From Brenneria populi (GTDB taxonomy: Bacteria; Pseudomonadota; Gammaproteobacteria; Enterobacterales; Enterobacteriaceae): a DNA stretch of 64,000 nucleotides. The notes beneath the pieces are model-generated. The model was not told the DNA's origin. It did no database searches and saw only the letters and a list, made by a program, of their open reading frames with translations. This document shows positions 1 to 8,400 of the stretch, piece after piece. Both the position numbers and the translations under genes were made by a program. Positions within the stretch are counted from its first letter, which is position 1; the number at the start of each line of letters is the position of its first letter. The stretch spans positions 186,001-250,000 of the forward strand of contig NZ_JAYWTM010000004.1 of assembly GCF_036016195.1 (NCBI RefSeq), written 5' to 3'.

Positions 1-538
1 GGCGGGGACCCGCGCCGGCGGCGGTGGTCAACGCCGACTGCTGGCGCACGCTCAGTTCTCCGGCAGCGCTCAGATCGTACAAACGGATACGATCTTCTTT
101 CAGACAAGGCGCCCAGACGACGCTATTGGCGGGGTCGATATTGGTGGAATGGCACCCCTCCAGCCCGTCCAACTGCTGGATTGACTCCCCGGCGATACCG
201 TTTTCGCCCAGAGGAATAACGTTAACGCTGGCGCCGCTGTAAGAGGCGCTAAACAGGAAACGCCCCTGGCGATCGGTGGAGAGATGCGTTGGGCTGCCGG
301 GTAAGGAAGCCGCCCCTGTTTCAGTTAATAACCCTTTATCATCAATACGGTAGCTGATAACGCGAAACTCGGGGCGCACGCCGGCAAACAAATGGCGCTT
401 ATCAGGCGAGATCACCATGGGCTGCACCTGCCCGGGCATATCGACAACCTGCAATAACGTCAGATCGCCCTGCTCGCCAAGTTGCCAAACATGAATCTGC
501 TGACTCTCCGGACTGGCGACATAAACCACTTGCTGCAT
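1..538 (-). CDS. pgl: 6-phosphogluconolactonase, 3' end cut by window edge
   Basis: Hydrolyses 6-phosphogluconolactone to 6-phosphogluconate in the oxidative pentose phosphate pathway, in the cytoplasm. The reverse-strand frame opens with MQQVVYVASPESQQIHVW and continues with QPMVISPDKRHLF, RPEFRVISYRI, LPGSPTHLS and GCHSTNI, all typical of the seven-bladed beta-propeller lactonase of the YbhE type. About 179 codons are present, roughly the N-terminal half of the usual ~330 residues; the rest lies left of base 1. It is divergent from ybhA with about 148 bp between the start codons, as in E. coli. No frame disruption is seen in the visible part. Confidence 0.93.
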   Translation of the reverse strand, partial: MQQVVYVASPESQQIHVWQLGEQGDLTLLQVVDMPGQVQPMVISPDKRHLFAGVRPEFRVISYRIDDKGLLTETGAASLPGSPTHLSTDRQGRFLFSASYSGASVNVIPLGENGIAGESIQQLDGLEGCHSTNIDPANSVVWAPCLKEDRIRLYDLSAAGELSVRQQSALTTAAGAGPR

Positions 539-686
539 CGTACTCTCCTTAATTCATGCGAATTTTACGTCTCAGACTTTTCAGCAAAGGCGGATGAACC
601 GTAGCTCCCCCCTATTTTGCGCCGTCTGAAATACGGTGTAACATCATCGTTAATATTCTATTCTACAGCCACTTTGCGAGACTACT

Positions 687-1508
687 ATGGCCTATCGTGT
701 AATTGCGCTCGATCTCGACGGAACGCTCCTGAATCAACAGAAAAAAATTTTGCCGGAATCACTTGCCGCGCTAGCGCTGGCCCGCCAACAGGGCATAAAA
801 GTGGTCATCGTGACCGGACGTCATCATTCAGCCATTCACCCTTTCTATCAGGCGCTGCAGCTTGATACTCCGGCCATCTGCTGCAACGGAACTTACGTCT
901 ATGATTATCTGACGGGGCAGGCGTCTCACGCCAATCCCATGTCGGCCGAACAGGCGAAAAGCGTGCTGAATCTCCTGCGGCGGTTTGATATCCATGGGCT
1001 GATGTACGCGGATGACGCCATGTATTACCAACATTCGACCGGGCATGTCGCCCGCACGCAAAGCTGGGCGTCGTCGCTGCCGGAATTGCAGCGCCCCTCC
1101 TTCAGACAGGTTGACGATTTGGCGCGCCAGGCGGATGCGGCGCTCGCCATCTGGAAATTCGCCACCCACCACGAAAATATCCCGACCCTAAATGATTTCT
1201 CCGCCATCGTGGAGCAAGAGCTTGGCCTGGCCTGCGAATGGTCATGGCAGGATCAGGTCGATATCGCGCAAACCGGCAACAGTAAAGGCAAGCTGCTGCG
1301 CAAGTGGGTTGAAGAACAAGGGATCGGCATGAGCGAAGTTGTCGCCTTCGGGGATAATTTTAACGATCTCAGCATGCTGGAAAACGCCGGCCTCGGCGTG
1401 GCGATGGGCAACAGTGCCGACGAAGTCAAAGCCCGCGCCGATCTGGTTATCGGCCACAATGAAGAACCGGGGATCGCCGACGTGATCCGAACCCGGGTGC
1501 TGGGGTAA
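687..1508 (+). CDS. ybhA: HAD-superfamily sugar/pyridoxal phosphate phosphatase
   Basis: A Cof-type (type IIB cap) HAD phosphatase of 273 residues. The nucleophile motif is ALDLDGTLLN with D9 and D11, and the C-terminal metal-binding motif is GDNFNDLSML followed by AMGNSADEVKARAD. E. coli YbhA dephosphorylates pyridoxal 5'-phosphate and some sugar phosphates; the same role is inferred here from similarity and position next to pgl. The start is the ATG at 687, after which the typical N-terminus MAYRVIALDLDG follows at once. The gene is convergent with modC. Confidence 0.92.
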   Translation: MAYRVIALDLDGTLLNQQKKILPESLAALALARQQGIKVVIVTGRHHSAIHPFYQALQLDTPAICCNGTYVYDYLTGQASHANPMSAEQAKSVLNLLRRFDIHGLMYADDAMYYQHSTGHVARTQSWASSLPELQRPSFRQVDDLARQADAALAIWKFATHHENIPTLNDFSAIVEQELGLACEWSWQDQVDIAQTGNSKGKLLRKWVEEQGIGMSEVVAFGDNFNDLSMLENAGLGVAMGNSADEVKARADLVIGHNEEPGIADVIRTRVLG

Positions 1509-1531
1509 TCCCGCCTGGTTCACCCCTCGCC

Positions 1532-1557
1532 GTCCCCGCAGTCAGTAAGGCGGGGAC
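1532..1557. terminator. hairpin between convergent ybhA and modC
   Basis: GTCCCCGC at 1532-1539 pairs with GCGGGGAC at 1550-1557 around a 10-base loop. It sits between two gene ends. It lacks a clear T run on either side, so it may be only a weak or Rho-assisted terminator. Confidence 0.45.
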
Positions 1558-1610
1558 CCGCGGTTTCAGGCGGCGCGGATGCCCCGGCGCAAACGACCGA
1601 TGAACACGCT

Positions 1611-2669
1611 TTAGGCGGTGATCGATACGCTTTTTATCTGTGCGTAAAGTTGCATATTCGGATGCAGAGAGAGTTCATCGCGCGCCCACGGCGTGATCCG
1701 CGCCCACAGCGCTTGATCGCCGATCGCCAGCTTCACTTCGATTTGATCCTCAACATCAATGCACTCGACCACTCTGGCCGGAAGAACATTGCGGATGCTG
1801 CTGCCGGCGGACGGCCTCAATACCAGCGAGACATCGGCGGCATTGATACGGATGCGCAGCGGCGTATTTAGCGGCGCATCCACTTTTCCCACCCACAGGT
1901 GACGATCGCCCAGCGACAGCGCCGTCATCGCATAGCGATCGTGCTGCTCAAGAACGCGCACGTTCAATATGCTGCTCTGCTCTTCCCGCGGCAGCCAGGG
2001 ACGTAGCGCGCTGCTGGCCCAGACATCCTCCAGCTTGCCCTGCGCCTTGACTTTCCCCTGATCCAACACCAGTACGCGATCCGCCAGCCGCAGGACCTCC
2101 TCCATACTGTGGCTCACGTACAGAATGGGAATATTCACCTCTTTCGCCAAGCGCTCCAGGTAAGGCAGCAGCTCCCGTTTTCTCGGCAAATCAAGAGAGG
2201 CCAGCGGCTCATCCATCAGCAGCAGATCGGGCGCGGTCAGCAACGCGCGGCCGATGGCCACCCGCTGCTTTTCCCCGCCCGACAGCGTCAGCGGATAACG
2301 CCCCAGCAAATGCTCGATGCCCAGCAGGCGAACGATATCGGCGAACTGCCCGTCCATTCCGCCGGCCATGCCGTAGCGCAGATTGCCGCGGACGCGGTAA
2401 TGGGGAAATAAACGCGCGTCCTGAAAAACGTAGCCGATGCGGCGTTTTTCCGGCGGCAGAAAAATATGCAGCCGGGTATCGACCAGCACGCGATCGTTAA
2501 GCGCGATACGTCCCGACTTCGGGCGGGTTAGCCCGACAATAGCATTGATTAATGAGGTTTTCCCCGCACCGGAAACGCCGAAAACGGCCGTAATGCCGCT
2601 GGCGGGCAAATCCTCTTTGACGCTGAGATGCAGATCGCCCAGCTGTTGGTCGAAATCGAGCTGTAACAT
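1611..2669 (-). CDS. modC: molybdate ABC transporter ATP-binding protein
   Basis: ATPase of the high-affinity molybdate importer ModABC, on the cytoplasmic face. The 352-residue protein has Walker A GVSGAGKTS near residue 32, signature LSGGEKQRVAIGRALL, Walker B LLLMDEPLASLD and an H-loop YVSHSMEEV. The C-terminal ~100 residues form the MOP/TOBE oxyanion-binding domain expected of ModC. Its start codon overlaps the modB stop by one base (TAATG arrangement on the minus strand), which suggests translational coupling. It is the last gene of modABC. Confidence 0.97.
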   Translation of the reverse strand: MLQLDFDQQLGDLHLSVKEDLPASGITAVFGVSGAGKTSLINAIVGLTRPKSGRIALNDRVLVDTRLHIFLPPEKRRIGYVFQDARLFPHYRVRGNLRYGMAGGMDGQFADIVRLLGIEHLLGRYPLTLSGGEKQRVAIGRALLTAPDLLLMDEPLASLDLPRKRELLPYLERLAKEVNIPILYVSHSMEEVLRLADRVLVLDQGKVKAQGKLEDVWASSALRPWLPREEQSSILNVRVLEQHDRYAMTALSLGDRHLWVGKVDAPLNTPLRIRINAADVSLVLRPSAGSSIRNVLPARVVECIDVEDQIEVKLAIGDQALWARITPWARDELSLHPNMQLYAQIKSVSITA

Positions 2670-3355
2670 TATCCCCCCAGCCGTTTACGGCTCCAGTTCG
2701 TCAGCCACTCGGACAGCAGCAGGGAAACCAGCGAAAGCGCGATGGCGATGGCGCACAGCCTTGCGGCGTCCGCTTCCGCGCCGGGCGTTTCAATCAGCGT
2801 ATACATCGCCAGAGGGATGGTTCGGGTTTCGCCGGGAATATTGGAAACAAAGGTGATGGTCGCGCCGAACTCGCCCAAAGAACGGGCGAAGGCCAGCACC
2901 GTGCCGACCACGATGCCGGGAAAGGAAAGCGGTAAGGTAATGGTAAAAAATACGCGCCAGGGAGAGGCGCCCAGCGTTCGCGCCGCCTGCTCAAGACGCG
3001 TATCCACCGCCTCCAGAGACAAGCGAATCGCCCGGACCATCAAAGGAAAAGCGACGATCGCCGACGCCAAGGCCGCGCCGCGCCAACTGAAACTGAAGCT
3101 AAAACCAAACCACTCATACAGCCAGGCGCCAATGACCCCTCGCCGCCCCATGGCGACCAACAGTAGATAACCGATCACCACCGGCGGCAACACCAACGGC
3201 AAATGGATGATGCTATCGAGCAGCGATTTACCCGGGAAGCGAAAGCGCACCAGAATCCACGCCATCAGGATCCCCACTGGCAGGCTGCATACCACCGCCG
3301 CAAGCGACACCTTGAGGCTGAGTTCAACCGCCTGCCATTCATAATCACTTAACAT
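2669..3355 (-). CDS. modB: molybdate ABC transporter permease
   Basis: Inner-membrane permease of the molybdate importer; two copies would pair with two ModC subunits. The 228 residues begin MLSDYEWQAVELSLKVS and contain about five hydrophobic helices. The EAA loop that contacts the ATPase is seen as EQAARTLGASPWRVFFTITLP. Length matches E. coli ModB. It lies 18 bp after modA and overlaps modC by one base, so the three genes are one operon controlled from the ModE site upstream of modA. Confidence 0.96.
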   Translation of the reverse strand: MLSDYEWQAVELSLKVSLAAVVCSLPVGILMAWILVRFRFPGKSLLDSIIHLPLVLPPVVIGYLLLVAMGRRGVIGAWLYEWFGFSFSFSWRGAALASAIVAFPLMVRAIRLSLEAVDTRLEQAARTLGASPWRVFFTITLPLSFPGIVVGTVLAFARSLGEFGATITFVSNIPGETRTIPLAMYTLIETPGAEADAARLCAIAIALSLVSLLLSEWLTNWSRKRLGG

Positions 3356-3373
3356 CGATGGTCACTGACGTCA

Positions 3374-4147
3374 TTAACGCGGAGTAAATCCGAAACGTTT
3401 AAACACTTCGGCCGCCGCCGGCGTTTTCAGATAGTCGTAGAAACCCGTCACCGCCGCGTTCTTATGCTCTTTCACAATCGCCATCGGGTATTCCACCGGC
3501 TTATGGCTACTGGTCGGAAATATGCCGACAACTTTGACCTTGTCGCTGGCGACGGCATCAGAACCATACACAATACCCAACGGCGCTTCTTCACGCTCCA
3601 CCAAGGCCATGGCCGCGCGCACATTATTCGCCCGCGCCATCAGCGGCGACAGCTCATCCCAGGCTTTCAGGTTTTGCAACGCCTCTTTGGCATAAATGCC
3701 GGCGGGAACGTGATCCGGATCGCCCACGGCCAGACGGCCGCCTTGCAACAGGCTTTTCCAATCGGTTTTATCATTGATGGCCACGTCTTTAACCGCGCTG
3801 GTTTTCGGCGCGATCGCCACCAGCTCATTACCCAATAGCGTATAGCGGGTAGCGGCGTCCATCAGGTTTTTATCCTGAGCGTAATCCATCCATTGCTGAT
3901 CGGCGGAGATAAACATGTCGGCAGGCGCGCCCTGCTCGATCTGGCGCGCCAGCGTCGACGATGATGCATAAGAGGCAACGATCGTGACATTTTTCTCTTT
4001 CTGATATTGCGTGGCGATCTCTTGTAATGCGTTGGTCAGCGACGCGGCGGCAAACACCGTCACTTTCTCTTCCGCCGCCATTGCCGGCAGCGCGACGCCC
4101 ACGCTAAGCGTCAGTGCGGTAACCCATTTTATCCACTGCTTTTTCAT
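3374..4147 (-). CDS. modA: periplasmic molybdate-binding protein
   Basis: Substrate-binding component that captures molybdate or tungstate in the periplasm and delivers it to ModB. The 257-residue precursor has a Sec signal peptide (MKKQWIKW, a hydrophobic stretch, then ALPAMA/AEE). The mature protein starts with KVTVFAAASLTNAL, the oxyanion-binding loop of this family. ASSSTLARQIEQGAPADMF and GDPDHVPAGIYAKEAL are also typical. It is the first gene of modABC, with a perfect inverted repeat for ModE 19 bp upstream of its start. Confidence 0.96.
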   Translation of the reverse strand: MKKQWIKWVTALTLSVGVALPAMAAEEKVTVFAAASLTNALQEIATQYQKEKNVTIVASYASSSTLARQIEQGAPADMFISADQQWMDYAQDKNLMDAATRYTLLGNELVAIAPKTSAVKDVAINDKTDWKSLLQGGRLAVGDPDHVPAGIYAKEALQNLKAWDELSPLMARANNVRAAMALVEREEAPLGIVYGSDAVASDKVKVVGIFPTSSHKPVEYPMAIVKEHKNAAVTGFYDYLKTPAAAEVFKRFGFTPR

Positions 4148-4165
4148 TCCCGTCTCCCAATACCC

Positions 4166-4193
4166 ATCGTTATATCGAGGATAATATAACGAA
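4166..4193 (-). promoter_or_regulatory. ModE operator upstream of modABC
   Basis: TCGTTATAT (4167-4175) and ATATAACGA (4184-4192) form a perfect 9-bp inverted repeat with an 8-base spacer, 19 bp before the modA start. This matches the known ModE-molybdate operator (ATCGTTATAT...ATATAACGAT type), at which molybdate-loaded ModE represses modABC. The modE gene is the next but one on the right. Confidence 0.88.
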
Positions 4194-4295
4194 AATTAAA
4201 GCCGTGTCATACGCTTTTCAGAAAGCGGGATCGCCGTTGGAAAATAAAGCGTCCGGCAGAGCGCCGGACATCGAAATCGCAGGGGGGAAAATCCA

Positions 4296-4442
4296 TTAAT
4301 GCTGTTTTTTCGCTTCGCTATGGCCGATCTTGGAAAAAACGTTAAACACCTCGCCCAATCCATAAATGGCGCCCAAAATAATCGCCATCATTACCGGCAC
4401 CATCGCTACTGCAAATAGCAGGCTTTTTAATAACTCCAACAT
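4296..4442 (-). CDS. acrZ: small multidrug-efflux accessory protein AcrZ
   Basis: A 48-residue single-pass inner-membrane protein that binds AcrB and modulates AcrAB-TolC drug export. The reverse strand reads MLELLKSLLFAV, a hydrophobic segment containing VPVMMAIILG, then IYGLGEVFNVFSKIG and a short polar tail. This matches E. coli AcrZ (YbhT, 49 aa) almost position for position, and the location between modA and modE is the E. coli one. The gene is separated from modA by about 150 bp that hold the ModE operator. Confidence 0.92.
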   Translation of the reverse strand: MLELLKSLLFAVAMVPVMMAIILGAIYGLGEVFNVFSKIGHSEAKKQH

Positions 4443-4656
4443 GCTTACCTCACTTATCGCAACGCTTATCGTTACGCGAGCCGCTCACCCGGCGAACCGA
4501 ATCACCGTAAGCTACCATAGTCGCCACAATGAGCCAATATTGTAACTTAACGAGAGAAAATAGCGCTGCCATTCGTGCGATTTGCCCCCGATGAAAAAAA
4601 TGGCGACAATACAAATTATTAAAACCCAATGTCACTCACCTTCGGCGGACTCGCGC

Positions 4657-5448
4657 ATGCAAGCTGAAATTCTTCTTACCCTCAAACTCCAGCAGCGTCT
4701 ATTTGCCGACCCGCGGCGCATAGAGTTGCTGAAACAGATCCGCCATACCGGTTCAATCAGCCAGGGCGCCAAACTGGCGGGCATCAGTTATAAAAGCGCA
4801 TGGGATGCCATCAACGAAATGAACCAATTGGCGGAGCAGACGTTAGTTGAGCGCATGACCGGGGGAAAAGGCGGCGGCGGCGCGCAAATTACCCGCTATG
4901 GCGAGCGGCTGATTCAGCTTTACGACCTGCTCGCGCAAATTCAGCAAAAAGCGTTTGATGTATTACAGGATGACGCTTTACCGCTAGATAGCCTGCTGGC
5001 GGCAATTGCGCGTTTTTCACTGCAAACCAGCGCCCGAAATCAGTTTTTCGGCACCGTGCTCGCACGCAGCAATCAACAGGTGCAGCAGCATCTGGAAATT
5101 TTGCTCGCCGATGGCAAAACGTCGATAAGCGCGCTGATTACCCAGCAAAGCGCCGAGCGTTTACAGCTCGCGCCGGGTAAAGAGGTGCTGGCGCTGATTA
5201 AGGCGCCCTGGGTCAATCTGTGCGCGGGAACGCCGCCGGAGGGCGAAGCGGATAACGTCCTTAACGGACAGATCAAGAGTATTCAGCCCGGCGCTGAAAA
5301 TAGCGAGGTGCTGGTCACGCTGGCCGGCGGGGAAACGCTGTGCGCAACGGTGCCTAACGCCGTCGTCTTACAGCAACGGCTCGCGCCCGAGCAGCCTATC
5401 CACGCTTATTTTAATGCCGACAAGGTCATCATCGCGACGCTCTGCTAA
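4657..5448 (+). CDS. modE: molybdate-responsive transcriptional regulator
   Basis: Dimeric repressor/activator that senses molybdate. The 263-residue protein has an N-terminal winged helix (residues 1-~110, with GSISQGAKLAGISYKSAWD as the helix-turn-helix and the glycine-rich wing GGKGGGGAQITRYG). Two MOP domains follow (NQFFGTV..., then GQIKSIQPGAENSEVLVTL). The ATG at 4657 is chosen because it gives the E. coli N-terminus MQAEILLTLKLQQ; a longer in-frame opening from 4582 has no conserved residues. It is divergent from acrZ and followed by modF. Confidence 0.95.
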   Translation: MQAEILLTLKLQQRLFADPRRIELLKQIRHTGSISQGAKLAGISYKSAWDAINEMNQLAEQTLVERMTGGKGGGGAQITRYGERLIQLYDLLAQIQQKAFDVLQDDALPLDSLLAAIARFSLQTSARNQFFGTVLARSNQQVQQHLEILLADGKTSISALITQQSAERLQLAPGKEVLALIKAPWVNLCAGTPPEGEADNVLNGQIKSIQPGAENSEVLVTLAGGETLCATVPNAVVLQQRLAPEQPIHAYFNADKVIIATLC

Positions 5449-5510
5449 ACACGCCCGCCGTCTGATATACCGTTGGTTCAAGTTTACACCTGCCGTAGGA
5501 AGGGAGAAAA

Positions 5511-7004
5511 ATGTCGTTGTTGAAAATATCGCAAGGGTTATTCCGCTTAAGCGACACCCGCGTGCTGCGTCTGGATGAGCTCACGATCGAAAAACATCAA
5601 TGCTGGGCGTTCGTCGGCGCAAACGGCAGCGGGAAATCGTCGCTGGCTCGTGCCCTGTCCGGCGAATTGCCGCCGCTGAGCGGCGAACGCCGGTGCGGCT
5701 TTCAGCGTATTGCCCGGCTGTCGTTCGAACAATTGCAACAGTTGGTTTGCGCCGAATGGCAACGCAATAACACCGATATGCTGAGCAGCGGCGAAGACGA
5801 TACCGGGCGCACCACCGCGGAAGTGATTCAGGATGCGGTCAAGGATCCCGTACGCTGCCGGCAGTTGGCTGCGCTGTTCGGCATAGATCCTCTGCTGACG
5901 CGCCGTTTTAAATACCTCTCCACCGGCGAAACGCGCAAGACCATGCTGTGCCAGGCATTAATGCCTGAGCCGGATCTGCTTATTCTGGACGAACCCTTTG
6001 ACGGATTGGACGTCTCCTCGCGCCGGCAGCTTGCCGCGCATCTGCCCGAACTGGCCGCTCAGGGCTATACGGTTGCGCTGATCTTGAACCGCTTCGACGA
6101 TATCCCTGAGTTCATCAATCGGGTCGGCATTCTGGCCGACTGTACGCTTACCCGGACAGGAGAACGGGAGGCGCTGTTACAAGAAGCCCTTATCGCCCAA
6201 TTGGCCTACAGCGAAAAACTGTCCGCCAGCGCCCTGCCCGAACCGGAAGATCCGAAACTGCATACCAAACTTCCGGCGCATGAACCGCGTATTACGCTGC
6301 GCAACGGCGTCGTAACCTATAACGACCGCCCGATTCTGCACGGCTTAACCTGGGAAGTGCTGCCGAACCAGCACTGGCAGATTGTCGGCCCGAACGGCGC
6401 CGGGAAATCCACGCTGCTCGGTCTGATTACCGGTGATCATCCGCAAGGCTACAGTAACGATCTCACGCTGTTCGGCCGCCGACGCGGCAGCGGAGAAACC
6501 ATCTGGGATATCAAACGGCATATCGGTTACGTCAGCAGCAGCCTCCACCTTGACTATCGCGTCAGCGTCAGCGTGCGCAACGTAATTCTCTCCGGCTTTT
6601 TTGATTCCATCGGCATCTATCAGGCGGTTTCCGATCGCCAGCGGCAGCTAACCAATCAGTGGCTGACCCTGCTGGGCCTTAACGGCGAGATTGCCGACGC
6701 GCCGTTTCAATCGCTCTCCTGGGGTCAGCAGAGGCTGACGCTGATCGCCAGAGCGCTGGTTAAACATCCCGCGCTGCTGATCCTTGATGAACCCTTGCAG
6801 GGGTTGGATCCCCTCAACCGCCAGCTGGTCCGCCGCTGGCTGGATATTCTGATCGGGGAAGGCGACACGCAGTTGCTATTCGTCTCCCACCATGCGGAAG
6901 ACGCTCCGCAGTGTATTACCCACCGCCTGACGTTTGTCGCCAGAGACGGGGGATACGACTATCAAACCGAAGAGATCGCCCCGAGCAGCGCTAATAAATC
7001 GTAA
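5511..7004 (+). CDS. modF: tandem ABC ATPase ModF (molybdate-locus PhrA-like protein)
   Basis: A cytoplasmic protein of 497 residues with two fused ABC ATPase domains and no membrane part. The first has Walker A GANGSGKSS, signature STGETRKT and Walker B LLILDEPFDGLD. The second has GPNGAGKST, SWGQQRLTLIARAL and LLILDEPLQGLD. It lies 62 bp after modE in the same direction, as in E. coli modEF. Its precise role is unclear even in E. coli, although an association with molybdate metabolism is assumed from context. Length is close to the E. coli protein (490 aa). Confidence 0.93.
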   Translation: MSLLKISQGLFRLSDTRVLRLDELTIEKHQCWAFVGANGSGKSSLARALSGELPPLSGERRCGFQRIARLSFEQLQQLVCAEWQRNNTDMLSSGEDDTGRTTAEVIQDAVKDPVRCRQLAALFGIDPLLTRRFKYLSTGETRKTMLCQALMPEPDLLILDEPFDGLDVSSRRQLAAHLPELAAQGYTVALILNRFDDIPEFINRVGILADCTLTRTGEREALLQEALIAQLAYSEKLSASALPEPEDPKLHTKLPAHEPRITLRNGVVTYNDRPILHGLTWEVLPNQHWQIVGPNGAGKSTLLGLITGDHPQGYSNDLTLFGRRRGSGETIWDIKRHIGYVSSSLHLDYRVSVSVRNVILSGFFDSIGIYQAVSDRQRQLTNQWLTLLGLNGEIADAPFQSLSWGQQRLTLIARALVKHPALLILDEPLQGLDPLNRQLVRRWLDILIGEGDTQLLFVSHHAEDAPQCITHRLTFVARDGGYDYQTEEIAPSSANKS

Positions 7005-7274
7005 GCAGAAATTCCTCAGGATTCCGATTGATCTTTTAACTCCAAATCAGAATCCTACAGGGCGGACTGTTTAGGGAACGCGCCCGAGTGAGAACGCTAC
7101 CACTTTCAAACGTTCAGCATAAAAAACGACGTTTACTTGCACAAAAAAAGACCGCAATCGCATGCGTTCCCGTTAAAAAATTATCCATAACAGGCGCTTT
7201 TTTTTCGGCTGCAGATCACCTTTTTCAGCCACGCGCCGTGTTATTTTTTTATAAATTTTCAAGCAGAGGTCATT

Positions 7275-8291
7275 ATGAACGTTCTTGTTACTGGTGGAAG
7301 CGGTTACATAGGCAGCCATACCTGTGTACAACTGCTGGCCGCCGGGCATCAGCCCATCATTCTCGATAATCTATGCAACAGTAAAGCCAGCGTCGTTGAG
7401 ACCATTACGCGGCTGACGGGAAAAGCGCCCGAATTTTATCAGGGCGACGTACGCGACGGCGCATTGCTTGATGACATCTTCGCCCGTCATACCATTGATT
7501 CGGTGATCCATTTCGCCGGTTTGAAAGCGGTAGGGGAATCCGTGCAGAAACCGGTCGCCTACTATGACTGCAACATCTACGGCACGCTGGTCTTGGTCGA
7601 GGCCATGAAGAAAGCCGGCGTAAAGAATCTGATTTTCAGCTCGTCCGCCACGGTTTACGGCGATCAGCCGCGCATCCCGTATCAGGAGAGCTTCCCGACC
7701 GGCCATCCCGCCAGCCCCTACGGCCGCAGCAAGCTGATGGTCGAACAAATCTTGCAGGATCTGCAACACGCGGAACCGGACTGGAGCATTACGCTGCTGC
7801 GTTATTTCAACCCGGTCGGCGCGCATCCCTCGGGCGAGATGGGAGAAGATCCCCAGGGCATTCCCAACAACCTGATGCCGTATATCGCTCAGGTTGCCGT
7901 TGGCCGCCGCGAATCGCTGGCGGTTTTCGGTAACGACTATCCGACGGAAGACGGCACCGGCGTGCGCGATTACATCCACGTCGTCGATCTGGCCGACGGT
8001 CACGTCGCCGCGATGAATACCCTGCAAAATCGCGCCGGCGTTCATATTTATAATCTGGGCGCCGGCGTCGGCTACAGCGTCTTACAGGTGGTCGACGCGT
8101 TCAGCCAGGCCTGCGGCAAACCCGTCGCCTATCACTTCGCGCCGCGCCGCCAGGGCGATCTGGCCGCCTATTGGGCCGATGCGGAAAAAGCCGCCAATGA
8201 CCTGAACTGGCGGGTAAAACGTTCGCTGCAGGAAATGGCTCAGGACACCTGGCGCTGGCAGTCCACGCATCCGAACGGCTACCCGGACTGA
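7275..8291 (+). CDS. galE: UDP-glucose 4-epimerase
   Basis: Interconverts UDP-glucose and UDP-galactose, using bound NAD. This supplies UDP-galactose for LPS and exopolysaccharide as well as galactose breakdown. The 338-residue protein has the Rossmann motif TGGSGYIGSH at residues 7-16 and the short-chain dehydrogenase catalytic pair Y149 and K153 in SPYGRSK, identical in numbering to E. coli. It follows modF by 270 bp, in which I see no clear GalR/GalS operator. Only galM follows; galT and galK are not in this cluster, so a biosynthetic role is likely here. Confidence 0.96.
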   Translation: MNVLVTGGSGYIGSHTCVQLLAAGHQPIILDNLCNSKASVVETITRLTGKAPEFYQGDVRDGALLDDIFARHTIDSVIHFAGLKAVGESVQKPVAYYDCNIYGTLVLVEAMKKAGVKNLIFSSSATVYGDQPRIPYQESFPTGHPASPYGRSKLMVEQILQDLQHAEPDWSITLLRYFNPVGAHPSGEMGEDPQGIPNNLMPYIAQVAVGRRESLAVFGNDYPTEDGTGVRDYIHVVDLADGHVAAMNTLQNRAGVHIYNLGAGVGYSVLQVVDAFSQACGKPVAYHFAPRRQGDLAAYWADAEKAANDLNWRVKRSLQEMAQDTWRWQSTHPNGYPD

Positions 8292-8301
8292 AATCTCATC
8301 G

Positions 8302-8334
8302 CCCGCCATCAATGTAAAGCGCGCTGGTGGCGGG
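8302..8334 (+). terminator. hairpin in the galE-galM gap
   Basis: CCCGCCA (8302-8308) and TGGCGGG (8328-8334) can pair across a 19-base loop directly after galE. There is no T run, so it may be an attenuating or mRNA-processing hairpin, or chance. It lies where galT would start in the E. coli operon. Confidence 0.25.
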
Positions 8335-8400
8335 AATGCATAGATTGCAGCGACGGCCGGCGGCGATTCCCATCGATGATGGCATCCACAGGAGCAGATC

